DNA of 64,000 bases from an uncultured Sunxiuqinia sp. (lineage in GTDB: Bacteria; Bacteroidota; Bacteroidia; Bacteroidales; Prolixibacteraceae). Numbering within the stretch: position 1 is the first letter of the stretch; every line of letters begins with the position of its first letter. The notes below the pieces were generated by a model. That model searched no databases. It was not told the DNA's origin and saw only the letters and a list, made by a program, of their open reading frames with translations. The position numbers and the translations under genes were made by a program. The DNA is taken from assembly GCF_963678245.1 (NCBI RefSeq), contig NZ_OY782768.1:42739-106738 (forward strand). The letters run 5' to 3'. Below, one piece after another: positions 23,184-32,421 of this stretch.

Positions 23184-24653
23184 CTACCTGCGTTTTAGTT
23201 CCAGTCGTTCCAAAAACTCTCGCAAGACCAGACGATACAACTCATCACCTAAAACCACATCTTCTACCCCCTGATCAATAGATGGGTTATCATTCACCTC
23301 AATAACCATAGATCGCCCTTCAATCTCCTTTAAATCGACACCATATAAACCTTTGCCAATTAAAGAGGCTGCCTTTACCGCATTTCGGATAACGTGTTTT
23401 GGAACCTGACCAACTGGTATCGTTTCAAATGCTCCCGAACGAGTCTTCCCATTATCCTGATGGTCATATATTTGCCAATGTCCACGAGCCATAAAATATT
23501 TACAAGCATACAAAACTTCACCATCTAGAATTCCAATACGCCAATCAAAGGCAGTTGGCACAAACTCCTGAGCCAGAAAAACGGATGACTTTTCAGACAA
23601 GATCCCAAGTGCATCGTTGTATTCGATTGAGCTGGTCACCTTGTACATGCCCAACGAAAATGAACCATCCGGAACCTTCAGTACAATTGGTTTCCCCAAA
23701 TAGCTTTCGAGCTCTTGATATGAAAGCAGATTGTTTTTAAAAATCAACTTTGACTTTGGTGTGGGAACTCCCTCCCGCTCTAAAAGCTCCTTCAGATAAA
23801 CTTTATTGGTGCACCGAATAATTGAAAGCGGGTCGTCAATCACAACCATATCGGCCTGACGAGCCTGTTGGGCCATACGATAAGTTACATGATTTAAAGC
23901 CGTTGTTTGACGAATAAACAATGCATCAAATTCCAGCAGACGAATGGAGTCCTCTTCGGTAATCAACTCCGCATTGATGTTCATCTTTTTTGCTTGCGCC
24001 AAGAAGCGATTTAATGCTCCCTTATTGCTCGGCGGAAGCAGCTCGTTCGGATCATGCAAAATAGCCAAATCAAAACGGGTTGATTTATGCGAGCGCGGTT
24101 GCCGCCATACCCGTTTATTAAAATTATCTAGCGCCTGTGCGAAAAAGTCCTGCTGTTCGTCAGCAAGCTCATTTAAGCTTAATGGACGAATGTTGTCAAT
24201 CTGGTTTTTTGGTCGGTTCGCAAATTGAACTCGCAAAATAGGACAAGGCAATTGCTCAAAAATAAACCGTGCGACTCTATTCATTTCGGGAACATAACAA
24301 GTTCCAAAATAAATATCTAAAGTCGTTAACTCATCCGCCACACGACTGAGAGATTGGATCCACCGATAAGTGATTTTCTGAAGGCTGTCGTCCAAACGTG
24401 AAATTGTCCCACTTTCGAGTCGGTTCAAAACATCCACGTCAGGTAATACTTTATGTCCACGAGCCTGAGCCAACAACGAACAGTAGTAACCTTCAGTATG
24501 GTATTGTAAGTTTTTGCAAAGATTAATGACGAGCAATGGATTTTTGCTCAGGTGTTCATCCTGCAAGTAATTCGCAGCAGTCGTAATGGTTTCCGTTTCG
24601 TAGTATGGTTTCCATTGCGTGATCGAATCCAAAAGAATCAAAGTGGATTGCAT
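23184..24653 (-). CDS. RimK-like ATP-grasp ligase with N-terminal RLAN domain
   Basis: A 489-aa protein. Residues 1-170 form the RimK-like-associated N-terminal (RLAN) domain, including YHTEGYYCSLLAQARGHKVL and YFGTCYVPEMNRVARFIFEQ. Residues 285-480 form the ATP-grasp domain with GKPIVLKVPDGSFSLGMYKV (ATP-binding lysine), EFVPTAFDWRIGILDGEVLY and VIEVNDNPSIDQG (metal-binding Glu-Asn). It should form an amide or peptide bond on an amino-acid or protein substrate using ATP. It abuts the GNAT gene, and about 380 nt of non-coding DNA lies upstream. Confidence 0.9.
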   Translation of the reverse strand: MQSTLILLDSITQWKPYYETETITTAANYLQDEHLSKNPLLVINLCKNLQYHTEGYYCSLLAQARGHKVLPDVDVLNRLESGTISRLDDSLQKITYRWIQSLSRVADELTTLDIYFGTCYVPEMNRVARFIFEQLPCPILRVQFANRPKNQIDNIRPLSLNELADEQQDFFAQALDNFNKRVWRQPRSHKSTRFDLAILHDPNELLPPSNKGALNRFLAQAKKMNINAELITEEDSIRLLEFDALFIRQTTALNHVTYRMAQQARQADMVVIDDPLSIIRCTNKVYLKELLEREGVPTPKSKLIFKNNLLSYQELESYLGKPIVLKVPDGSFSLGMYKVTSSIEYNDALGILSEKSSVFLAQEFVPTAFDWRIGILDGEVLYACKYFMARGHWQIYDHQDNGKTRSGAFETIPVGQVPKHVIRNAVKAASLIGKGLYGVDLKEIEGRSMVIEVNDNPSIDQGVEDVVLGDELYRLVLREFLERLELKRR

Positions 24654-25032
24654 GTTTTAATTCAATCAATATATTTTTGCAATTGTACGCATTTTATTCA
24701 TTGAATATTCAATTCGATAATCCTTTTTTGAACCACCTATATCTTTTTCAGCATCAATCGATTAAAAATATATAAAAACGCTTGACTTTCAATGATTAAT
24801 AAATTAAGTTTGTATTACAAACTAATTCTGTATTTAAAACTAATAAAACGAAACGAACCTGAAGTTCATCTACAATATTTCATAAACAAGCGTGACTATA
24901 TTTCATTATCAGCTCCATGTATTGCTATTGAAAAGGAAAAACTATGAACGGATAAAAAACAAAAACAGACAAAAAAATTTACAATCGTTCCAAGTTATTT
25001 GCTTTATGCTAAATCTATGAAAACAGCATCGT
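24654..25032. other. Divergent intergenic region with operator-like palindrome
   Basis: 379 AT-rich nt between the RimK-like gene and the winged-helix regulator, with no gene. It contains the 17-bp palindrome AGTTTGTATTACAAACT at 24807-24823 (8-bp arms around one base) and, 22 nt on, a degenerate relative ending in the same AAACTAAT (to 24842). Both could be operator sites for the adjacent regulator, though they lie about 200 nt from its start. Confidence 0.55.
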
Positions 25033-25332
25033 ATGTATAAAAAACTTGATCCCATAATTCATCCCCCGGTTCGGCTAGCAATCATGTCAATCCTAATCAA
25101 TTTTAAGAGTGCTGAATTTAGTTATCTGCTTGACAATATTGACACGACAAAGGGAAACCTCAGCTTTCAAATGAAGAAATTAAATGAAGCAGAATATATC
25201 GAGATTAGAAAATCATTTAAAGGCAATTACCCACTCACGACCTGCACGATTACCATGAAAGGGATTGAAGCCTATAAAGTATATTTTGACTCGATTTCGA
25301 GCTATTTCAGGAAGGTAGATTCGCCCGACTAA
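25033..25332 (+). CDS. Winged helix-turn-helix transcriptional regulator
   Basis: A 99-aa single-domain DNA-binding protein of the MarR/ArsR-like winged-helix type (PF13601-like by recall). Helix-turn-helix residues are RLAIMSILINFKSAEFSYLL and DTTKGNLSFQMKKLNEAEYI (recognition helix); the wing contains KSFKGNYPLTTCTITMKG. It has no ligand-binding domain. It stands alone, convergent with cardiolipin synthase (22 nt apart). Autoregulation through the upstream palindrome is possible but inferred. Confidence 0.85.
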   Translation: MYKKLDPIIHPPVRLAIMSILINFKSAEFSYLLDNIDTTKGNLSFQMKKLNEAEYIEIRKSFKGNYPLTTCTITMKGIEAYKVYFDSISSYFRKVDSPD

Positions 25333-25353
25333 CGGAAGTAAAGTATCTCTCAA

Positions 25354-26820
25354 TTAAAGCATTGGACTTAAAATTCGAGCGAAAGACTCCATCGCCTTGC
25401 GCCACTTGTTTCGTCGCTGCCATTCGCCTAAGATCAGCTGTTCGCTACTTTTAAAATCCTGGTAAAAGTAGTTTTCCAAAGAACTGGCAGTTTCTTCATC
25501 ATACACCAAAGCATTCACCTCGAAATTAGTTTCTAAACTCCGAAAATCCAGATTCGCGGTCCCAACCGATGAAAATATGCCATCGGCTACAATTACCTTA
25601 CTATGTGTAAACCCAGGTTTATAATGATAGATTTTTACGCCTGCCTCGAGCAGCTCTTCGATGTATGAATCAGTTCCCCACTTCGGGAAAAAGGCATCGC
25701 ATTTTTCGGGCAGCAACACTCGAATATCAACTCCACCAAGAGCGACAGTTTTCATAGCATAAATGATATCAGGAGTCGGGATCAGATATGGCGTAGCAAT
25801 AAACACCCGTTCTTTGGCCGAAGCAATGGCTGAAAAGTAAGCCTGCCCGATGCTTTCCCAGTCCGAATCGGGTCCACTGGATACCACCTGCATTAATTTT
25901 CCTCCGCCTTGGGGTAGTTCCCGAAAATAGCCTTCGCCTTTCAGTATTTCTTTTGAAACAAAATACCAATCGGCCATAAATACAATCTGAAGCGAAGTCG
26001 CTGCACTTCCCCGAACCATCAAATGAGTATCACGCCATTTCCCTAACCATTTCGTTCCATTCATATACCGATCAGCGATATTCAAGCCGCCGGTAAAACC
26101 AATTTCACCATCAATTACAATTATTTTCCGGTGGTTGCGATAGTTCACCCTTGAAGTCAATAAAGGAAAGCGAACCCGCATAAAACAGTCAATTTTTACG
26201 CCCGCCTCTTTCAATTCTTTAATATATTCCTTTGGCAACTGCCAACTGCCAACATCATCGTATATAAACCGGATCTCAATTCCCTGTACGGCTTTTTGGA
26301 CTAGTAAATCTTTTAACTGATTTCCCAGATTGTCATTCTCAACAATATAATATTCGAGGTGAATGTGATGTTTCGCATTTTGAATAGCTTGGAAAATTGC
26401 CTGAAAGGTTTCCTGACCATCCTTAAGTATAGTCACTTGGTTATTGTCAGTTAACAAAGAACTGGAGTTAGCCAGCATTAAGTTTATTAAATGCTTCTTG
26501 GATAACGTTTTCTTTTCAAAGAGGTGCTCATTTTGAGGAAGTCGCCTCAACTGATTCTGAGTTTGTCTCCGTAATTTCTCCAAATAATAAAGTCCTTTTT
26601 TCGAGAACATTTTCTTTTTACGGTACTCCTGACCAAAAAACAGATAAATGATAATCCCTAAAACGGGAAGCGTTATTAACACCAAAACCCAACTAATGGT
26701 TTTTATCGGATTCCGGTTTTCGAGCACAATTAATACAGCAATAAAAACTACAGTAACGAAATATAAAATAGTAATAGTTTCAGGCGTGTAGTGCCAAATT
26801 TCCTTAAGAAATTCTAACAT
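25354..26820 (-). CDS. cls: Cardiolipin synthase (phospholipase D superfamily)
   Basis: A 488-aa membrane enzyme that condenses phosphatidylglycerol into cardiolipin. Two N-terminal transmembrane helices (about residues 15-65: ILYFVTVVFIAVLIVLENRN and WVLVLITLPVLGIIIYLFFG) precede two PLD catalytic motifs: HRKIIVIDGEIGFTGG near residue 227 and HSKVIVADGIFSSVGTANLD near residue 406. Both HxK(x4)D sets are complete. The length is typical. Confidence 0.95.
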   Translation of the reverse strand: MLEFLKEIWHYTPETITILYFVTVVFIAVLIVLENRNPIKTISWVLVLITLPVLGIIIYLFFGQEYRKKKMFSKKGLYYLEKLRRQTQNQLRRLPQNEHLFEKKTLSKKHLINLMLANSSSLLTDNNQVTILKDGQETFQAIFQAIQNAKHHIHLEYYIVENDNLGNQLKDLLVQKAVQGIEIRFIYDDVGSWQLPKEYIKELKEAGVKIDCFMRVRFPLLTSRVNYRNHRKIIVIDGEIGFTGGLNIADRYMNGTKWLGKWRDTHLMVRGSAATSLQIVFMADWYFVSKEILKGEGYFRELPQGGGKLMQVVSSGPDSDWESIGQAYFSAIASAKERVFIATPYLIPTPDIIYAMKTVALGGVDIRVLLPEKCDAFFPKWGTDSYIEELLEAGVKIYHYKPGFTHSKVIVADGIFSSVGTANLDFRSLETNFEVNALVYDEETASSLENYFYQDFKSSEQLILGEWQRRNKWRKAMESFARILSPML

Positions 26821-26914
26821 TCAGTAAGTGTTTAAATCGATCAACTAAATTTCAGCAATTTTAATTTGATAAACAAACTACCTACCTTATTCGTATAGGT
26901 TAAAAACAAAAGTC

Positions 26915-27319
26915 ATGAAAAACATTCTTACACTCTCTATTTTGATAATTGCATTTGCGTGCGGTACACAAAAACCCATTCAGCAAAAAGAAGTAACACT
27001 GGAAACAACTAAAGAAGATACCATTACTTACGAACTAATTGTGTTGGATTCGGGTTTCGAAACCTGGTATATCACAAACAGTAAACCATCGTGGTATCAT
27101 TCGCAGGACTACTACGAAAATTGGAATCAGCAATATGCAAATGCCTGGAATCATCAGTCAATATGGAAACGTAACTCTCAGTTATTGGAAGGACAAATCA
27201 ATTACGATGTTCAAACCGATTATGGGCTTGAAATTAACCACAAGTTGTTCTACTATTTTCAATATGTTGAAAAAAAACTAGGCATTCCCATTATCGCTAA
27301 TGGCCCGAATGCGATTTAG
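26915..27319 (+). CDS. DUF6146 family lipoprotein
   Basis: A 134-aa protein with a lipoprotein signal (LIIAFACGTQK, Cys16). The core has ELIVLDSGFETWYITN, YYENWNQQYANAWNHQ and a tyrosine-rich YGLEINHKLFYYFQYV, matching the Bacteroidota-specific DUF6146 family as I recall it. The function is unknown. Its TAG overlaps the TAA of convergent ribD by sharing TTAG at 27316-27319, so the two genes meet with no spacer. Confidence 0.82.
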   Translation: MKNILTLSILIIAFACGTQKPIQQKEVTLETTKEDTITYELIVLDSGFETWYITNSKPSWYHSQDYYENWNQQYANAWNHQSIWKRNSQLLEGQINYDVQTDYGLEINHKLFYYFQYVEKKLGIPIIANGPNAI

Positions 27320-28362
27320 CTGGGATTTACAAAAAACTTTAACATGGTATCGTGCATGTTTTCGGTTTTAACCGGCGAAACTGGCAAAGTTGGTGCTTGC
27401 ACTCCCTTTACAAAAAAGGTGTTTCCGTAGTAAACATGCGCCTCATCCCACAAATTCTGATCAATAAAGGACTGTAGTAAATGTAGCCCCCCCTCAATAA
27501 TCACAGACTGAATTTCATTCTCATGCAACCAATGTAGGATTTGAGGAAGAATATTGGTTTGGAAATCGATCTTTACAAATTGAAGATTATGCTTTGACAT
27601 GGCATCTTCCTCTGTAAAAACAATGGTTGGTACTTTTTGGTCTTTTAGGGAAAGTTTTTCTGACAGTCGGTTTTTCCGGTCGAGCAACAACCGCGTTGGC
27701 TGGTTCCCAAACCACTCGCGCACAGTAAGCGTCGGATTGTCTTTCAACGCGGTGTTTGTACCAACCAAAATTGCCGCCTCTTCGCTGCGTTGTTTATGCA
27801 CTTGTCTACGCGATAATTCGTTACTTATCCATGTTGGTTGCCCATAAGCGATCTGAGACCGATCAATATCCAAAAAACCATCCAGAGTTTGAGCCCACTT
27901 CAGCACTAGATAAGGGCGCTTTTTCTGATGGAAAGTAAGAAAACGACGGTTTAACCACAAGCATTCCTTTTCGAGCACCCCAACCGTTACATTGATTCCT
28001 GCCTTTTGCATCTTTTCAATTCCTTTACCTGCAACTTCTGCAAACGGATCGATTGAACCAACAACCACTTCCGGAATTTCGTGCTCGATGATCAGATCAG
28101 AGCAGGGAGGAGTTTTCCCAAAATGAGCACAAGGCTCAAGGCTGACATACAAAGTCGAGGAATTTAGTAACGTCTTGTTCTTAACACTATTAACGGCATT
28201 CACTTCGGCATGTGGCTCTCCACATTTTTCATGATACCCTTCGCCTATTATTTTTCCCCGATGCACAATTACGCAGCCCACCATTGGATTTGGAGCCGCA
28301 TCTCCGGCACCCAACAGGGCCAACTCCAAACAACGGGTCATGTATTTTTCGACAGTGTTCAT
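27316..28362 (-). CDS. ribD: Bifunctional riboflavin biosynthesis deaminase/reductase
   Basis: A 348-aa enzyme. The N-terminal deaminase domain has zinc ligands in HAE (His51, Glu53) and PCAHFGKTPPC (Cys78, Cys87). The C-terminal NADPH-dependent reductase starts near residue 145 with RPYLVLKWAQTLDGFLD and includes VIIEGGLHLL. It performs two successive steps of riboflavin synthesis. The start was placed at the ATG at 28362 (MNTVEKYMTRCLELA), since the 15-codon upstream extension would overlap the divergent promoter. It overlaps the DUF6146 gene by 4 nt at its 3' end. Confidence 0.95.
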   Translation of the reverse strand: MNTVEKYMTRCLELALLGAGDAAPNPMVGCVIVHRGKIIGEGYHEKCGEPHAEVNAVNSVKNKTLLNSSTLYVSLEPCAHFGKTPPCSDLIIEHEIPEVVVGSIDPFAEVAGKGIEKMQKAGINVTVGVLEKECLWLNRRFLTFHQKKRPYLVLKWAQTLDGFLDIDRSQIAYGQPTWISNELSRRQVHKQRSEEAAILVGTNTALKDNPTLTVREWFGNQPTRLLLDRKNRLSEKLSLKDQKVPTIVFTEEDAMSKHNLQFVKIDFQTNILPQILHWLHENEIQSVIIEGGLHLLQSFIDQNLWDEAHVYYGNTFFVKGVQAPTLPVSPVKTENMHDTMLKFFVNPS

Positions 28363-28373
28363 CAGGAAAAAAC

Positions 28374-28390
28374 TAACTTTGTCAAAAATA
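28374..28390. promoter_or_regulatory. Overlapping divergent -7 boxes of ribD and prmC
   Basis: On the plus strand TAACTTTG (28374-28381) and on the minus strand TATTTTTG (28390-28383) both match TAnnTTTG. With only 35 nt between the start codons, the two -7 elements sit back to back and their transcripts would have leaders of only about 10-15 nt. The -33 elements would lie inside the opposing genes. Confidence 0.55.
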
Positions 28391-28397
28391 CAAATAA

Positions 28398-29249
28398 ATG
28401 CAGGCAAGCATCAAATATATCAGAAAAGAATTGGCAGAGACATATCCGAAGGAAGAAGTTGAAGGTTTTATTCGAATTATCCTTCAACACTTAAAAGGAT
28501 ATAATTTAACAGACTTGGTTACTAAGCAGGACGAAGCTTTAACTTCGAAGGAGATTGAAAAAATTCACACTATTGTTGACCGGCTGAAACAATCGGAACC
28601 AATTCAATATATTTTAGGAGAAGCCTATTTTTCCGATCTGGTTTTTAAAGTCAACCGCAAAGTGCTAATCCCAAGGCCGGAAACAGAGGAATTGGTCCGC
28701 TGGATTTTGCGTCGTCAAAAAGACGGAGCGTTTCGAATTCTGGATATTGGAACAGGCAGTGGATGTATCCCGATAAGCCTGAAAAGACACTACCAAAAGG
28801 CCAATATTTTAGCTTGCGACATTTCGGACGATGCACTTCGAGTAGCCAAAGAAAATGCAACACGACATCAGGCTGAAATTGCCTTTTTTCACCTCAACAT
28901 TCTAGACCCTCAACTGCCCAAAACATTTGAAAAAATAGATATCTTGGTCAGCAACCCACCCTATGTGAAAGAATCTGAAAAACAACAAATGCAGAACAAT
29001 GTTCTTCAATACGAGCCGGAAACTGCGCTGTTTGTACCGGATGATCAAGCTTTGATTTTTTATAGAGCTATTGCAGTTTTTGCGAAACAACATCTTGCTA
29101 CAAACGGCAAACTATTTCTCGAGATCAATGAAGCGTTTGGAAAAAAAACCAAGTCGCTATTAAAAGAAAATGGGTTTTCAAACGTTCAGTTAAAGAAAGA
29201 TATCAACGGAAAAGATCGCATGATTTTTGCTGAATTGTGTGAGCATTAA
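28398..29249 (+). CDS. prmC: Release factor glutamine N5-methyltransferase
   Basis: A 283-aa SAM-dependent enzyme that methylates the glutamine of the GGQ motif in release factors (RF1 is encoded at 20307-21392). An N-terminal helical substrate-binding domain (1-100) is followed by the Rossmann domain with ILDIGTGSGCIPISL near 113 and the catalytic NPPY near 185 (ILVSNPPYVKESE). It is followed 12 nt later by the DUF362 gene, likely one operon. Confidence 0.95.
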   Translation: MQASIKYIRKELAETYPKEEVEGFIRIILQHLKGYNLTDLVTKQDEALTSKEIEKIHTIVDRLKQSEPIQYILGEAYFSDLVFKVNRKVLIPRPETEELVRWILRRQKDGAFRILDIGTGSGCIPISLKRHYQKANILACDISDDALRVAKENATRHQAEIAFFHLNILDPQLPKTFEKIDILVSNPPYVKESEKQQMQNNVLQYEPETALFVPDDQALIFYRAIAVFAKQHLATNGKLFLEINEAFGKKTKSLLKENGFSNVQLKKDINGKDRMIFAELCEH

Positions 29250-29261
29250 ATCCTACTTGAA

Positions 29262-30125
29262 ATGAAACGACGACAATTCATACAAAATAGCTTACTGGCA
29301 ACCGGAGGACTACTGTTTGCATCCAACACCAAATCGACCAGCAAAGCAAAACTGGGCTTTATCCGCGGAGGAAGTCCGGCTAACATGCTTGATCTCTGTC
29401 TGGAAGCTCTAGGTGGGCTAGAGCAGTTTATTCCGACGGGAGCGAAGGTATTAGTGAAACCCACATTACGCTGGAATCAAGGACCGGAAAGTGGAAGAAA
29501 TACAAACCCGGAGCTCTTGGCTCATCTGGTTGAAGCTTGCTACAAAGTGAGGGCACGCGCCGTATACTTAGTCGATCACACTGAAGATGAATGGACCAAA
29601 TGCTACAAAAACAGCGGCATTGAGCGGGCAGTTAAAGACGCTGGTGCAAAGATTCTCCCGGGAGATCAGGAATTTCTGTATCCAGAGGTTCAACTTCCGC
29701 AAGGTGGAACCATGACCTCGGCCAAAATCCATAAGGTTATTGAGGAAGTTGATCTGATCATCAATGTGCCTTCGGTGCAACAAGATTCCGAAGGAAACTA
29801 TTTCGGAGCTTTTCAAAACCTGGCAGGATTAATCTGGAACCAACCAGCTAATCCACAATCCTTGATAGATTTTGTCAAATTCAAAACTCCCGTTTTAAAT
29901 ATCATGGATATCACTAGGATTCCGGGTAAAGATGCGGTCAACGAATACAAAACACTGGTCATGTCATCGGATATTGTCGCTGCAGATTCTTATGCCGCAA
30001 AACGAATTGGAATTCAACTGAATTCACTGCCTTATCTGAATCAGGCAGAAGATGCCGGACTGGGAACAACAAATCTGTCCCCGGAAAGCATCAGAAGTAT
30101 TGTCTTAAAAAACAACATTCAGTAG
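29262..30125 (+). CDS. DUF362 domain-containing protein with Tat-like signal
   Basis: A 287-aa protein whose N-terminus MKRRQFIQNSLLATGGLLFA has twin arginines followed by a hydrophobic stretch, suggesting Tat export. The body fits DUF362 (GAKVLVKPTLRW, NPELLAHLVEAC, VDLIINVPSVQ, VAADSYAAKRIG). DUF362 proteins often carry or accompany [4Fe-4S] ferredoxin domains, but no cysteine cluster is present here. The function is unknown. It is co-directional with prmC. Confidence 0.85.
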   Translation: MKRRQFIQNSLLATGGLLFASNTKSTSKAKLGFIRGGSPANMLDLCLEALGGLEQFIPTGAKVLVKPTLRWNQGPESGRNTNPELLAHLVEACYKVRARAVYLVDHTEDEWTKCYKNSGIERAVKDAGAKILPGDQEFLYPEVQLPQGGTMTSAKIHKVIEEVDLIINVPSVQQDSEGNYFGAFQNLAGLIWNQPANPQSLIDFVKFKTPVLNIMDITRIPGKDAVNEYKTLVMSSDIVAADSYAAKRIGIQLNSLPYLNQAEDAGLGTTNLSPESIRSIVLKNNIQ

Positions 30126-30205
30126 ATAAATCATAGTCGGATGAATCGCTTCAAGCTTTGGTTTTATATATATTTGTTTGAACTGTTACAAAATGATATT
30201 TGATT

Positions 30206-31270
30206 GTGAAGAAATTTTTCCGAAATATTGTTCTTTTCCTGAATCTATTAGCCATTTTCGGGCTTCTAATTAGTTACCTGTCGAGCAAAATTAGTCCGGC
30301 AACATTTTGGGTTCCTGCCCTCTTCGGATTAGCTTATCCCTATCTTTTGCTCATCAATATTCTCTTTGTTTTCTTGTGGTTGTTTTCCAAAACCCGATAT
30401 GCACTTCTTTCTTTAATCGTTATTGCCATCGGCTACAGTCATCTGACCCATTATTTTCAATTTTCAGGAAGCCAGAAATCAATCCCAAAGGGGCTTATTA
30501 TTTCAAGTTATAATGTGAAAAACTTCTACGGGAACAACAATGGTAGCAGACAAGAGACGGCACTAAAAGTATTGGACTTTTTTAAGGAAAAAGAAGCCGA
30601 TATTCTATGCCTGCAAGAAGTTAATTTACACGGACAAAAGAGCTTTCCATCAAAATCCTCAAGAAAAAGTAACATTCCATTTTTCAACTATGCTCATGCC
30701 AGTAGAAAGGGTGGACAAATAACCTATTCCAGGTTTCCAATTATTCATACTGAAGAAGTCCATTTTGAACACTCCTCGAACATGATTATTTATTCTGATC
30801 TTAAAATTGACAAAGATACCATCCGGATTTTTAACTGCCATCTAGAGAGTTATCGGTTTTCCGATGCTGAGATTAATTCGCTAGACTCTATCTCTTTTAA
30901 TAAGCAAGAAGAAAGCTTCCGTAAAGTAAAGATTACCGGATCAAAGCTTAAGCAAGCTTTTATTAAGCGCACCAAACAAGCCGAAAAGCTACATCAGCTA
31001 ATTAAGGATTCTCCATACGAAGTTCTTTTATGTGGCGACTTTAACGACACTCCGGTTTCGTATACCTACAGCACGGTTATTGAGGGTTTAGAAGATGCTT
31101 TTGTACATTCAGGAAATGGAATTGGCAATACATATCTAGGAAAATTACCTTCTTTTCGCATCGATTACATTATGCACAGCCCAACCTTTGAAAGCTACAA
31201 TTTTAAGGTTGATAAAGTCGATTACTCAGATCACTACCCAATCAGTTGCCAAATCAAAATTACCGATTAG
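30206..31270 (+). CDS. Membrane-anchored endonuclease/exonuclease/phosphatase (EEP) family protein
   Basis: About 354 aa. Three N-terminal transmembrane helices (roughly residues 8-90) precede an EEP domain facing the periplasm or cytoplasm. Catalytic residues are recognisable in SYNVKNF, LCLQEVN, NCHLES, LLCGDFNDTP and the terminal YSDHYPI. It acts on a phosphodiester or phosphate-ester substrate that cannot be named. There is no ATG: a GTG at 30206 or TTG at 30200 are the candidates. Its stop overlaps the convergent DUF58 gene in TTAG. Confidence 0.88.
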   Translation: MKKFFRNIVLFLNLLAIFGLLISYLSSKISPATFWVPALFGLAYPYLLLINILFVFLWLFSKTRYALLSLIVIAIGYSHLTHYFQFSGSQKSIPKGLIISSYNVKNFYGNNNGSRQETALKVLDFFKEKEADILCLQEVNLHGQKSFPSKSSRKSNIPFFNYAHASRKGGQITYSRFPIIHTEEVHFEHSSNMIIYSDLKIDKDTIRIFNCHLESYRFSDAEINSLDSISFNKQEESFRKVKITGSKLKQAFIKRTKQAEKLHQLIKDSPYEVLLCGDFNDTPVSYTYSTVIEGLEDAFVHSGNGIGNTYLGKLPSFRIDYIMHSPTFESYNFKVDKVDYSDHYPISCQIKITD

Positions 31271-32196
31271 AATAATTTTTTTCGCTTGCGAAGGAAACTA
31301 TGCAGTACCTGTTTAAAATCTTCATTGATATCGGCTTCAACCAAATCAATATGATACTGCCCACATTTCACCTTCAGGTCTTCAAAATACTTATCAACGG
31401 CCTTTTTGTAGTTTTCTTTTAGTTCGTGAGGCGAGAATTTCAATTGCTGACCGGTTTCTAAATCAATAAACCGATAGGGACGATTCTGAAAATCAAACTG
31501 CCGTTCCTGCTTGCGGTCGGTAACATGAAAAAGGATGACTTCATGCTTGTTGTAACGCAAATGCTGCAAGGCCGAGAATAGTTCATCTTCTTTGCCATCG
31601 CCCATCATATCGCTGAAAATAATGATTAGCGAACGCTTGTGAACCTGCTCAGCAATTTGATGTAAAGCATCGACAGTATTGGTCGTTTTTTGCAGATCGT
31701 CTTTCCCGCTCGTCAATAAACCGGCTAATTTACCATACAATAATTCGGCATGAACTGATGAAAGGCGGTTCTCCGAATGAAATTCAATATGATCGGAAAA
31801 CAAAGTCAGACCAATGGAGTCGCGCTGCTTACGGACCAGATACATTAATGCCGCCGCGCTATAGGCCGAAAAAGCCAGCTTATTAAACAGCTTGTTCTTC
31901 CCCTTTTCAAAAGGGAATAGCATGGACGATGACGTATCGATGACGACCTGACAACGCAGGTTGGTTTCCTCTTCGTACTGTTTGACATATAAACGATCAG
32001 AGCGGGCAAACAATTTCCAATCAATATGCTTGGTTGATTCACCCTGATTATATTGCCGGTGCTCAGCAAACTCGACTGAAAAGCCATGAAAAGGGCTTCG
32101 ATGAAGGCCGGTGATGAATCCCTCAACTACCTCCCGGGCAATCAATTCCATATTATCAAACTGCTGAAACTGCTGGATGTCAAAAAGATTGTTCAT
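31267..32196 (-). CDS. DUF58 domain-containing protein
   Basis: A 309-aa protein. DUF58 core: RSPFHGFSVEFAEHRQYNQG, then KHIDWKLFARSDRLYVKQYE, followed by a von Willebrand A-like fold with the MIDAS-type CQVVIDTSSSM and IIFSDMMGDGKEDE. In Bacteroidota these genes usually sit with MoxR ATPases and BatA/BatB proteins; here none is adjacent, so it is an isolated member. It overlaps the EEP gene by 4 nt at the 3' end. Confidence 0.88.
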   Translation of the reverse strand: MNNLFDIQQFQQFDNMELIAREVVEGFITGLHRSPFHGFSVEFAEHRQYNQGESTKHIDWKLFARSDRLYVKQYEEETNLRCQVVIDTSSSMLFPFEKGKNKLFNKLAFSAYSAAALMYLVRKQRDSIGLTLFSDHIEFHSENRLSSVHAELLYGKLAGLLTSGKDDLQKTTNTVDALHQIAEQVHKRSLIIIFSDMMGDGKEDELFSALQHLRYNKHEVILFHVTDRKQERQFDFQNRPYRFIDLETGQQLKFSPHELKENYKKAVDKYFEDLKVKCGQYHIDLVEADINEDFKQVLHSFLRKRKKLF

Positions 32197-32421
32197 TAAC
32201 TACAAAAATAGGGAAACCGTTTGCTTTCGCAAGCATCGCAATTCGTTTAATTATTCGCAAAACTCAGATGACTGAAATCACGTCCATTCGTAAACTTGAG
32301 CCGAATCCTCCATTGGAAGAAACCTGCGGAGCAGCTCGGAATCAGTCGGGGGACAGAGTGCCAATATTTTTATTTCGAACCAAGATTGCATGGAGACCAA
32401 CTCTTTTTCTATTTTTGAAGC

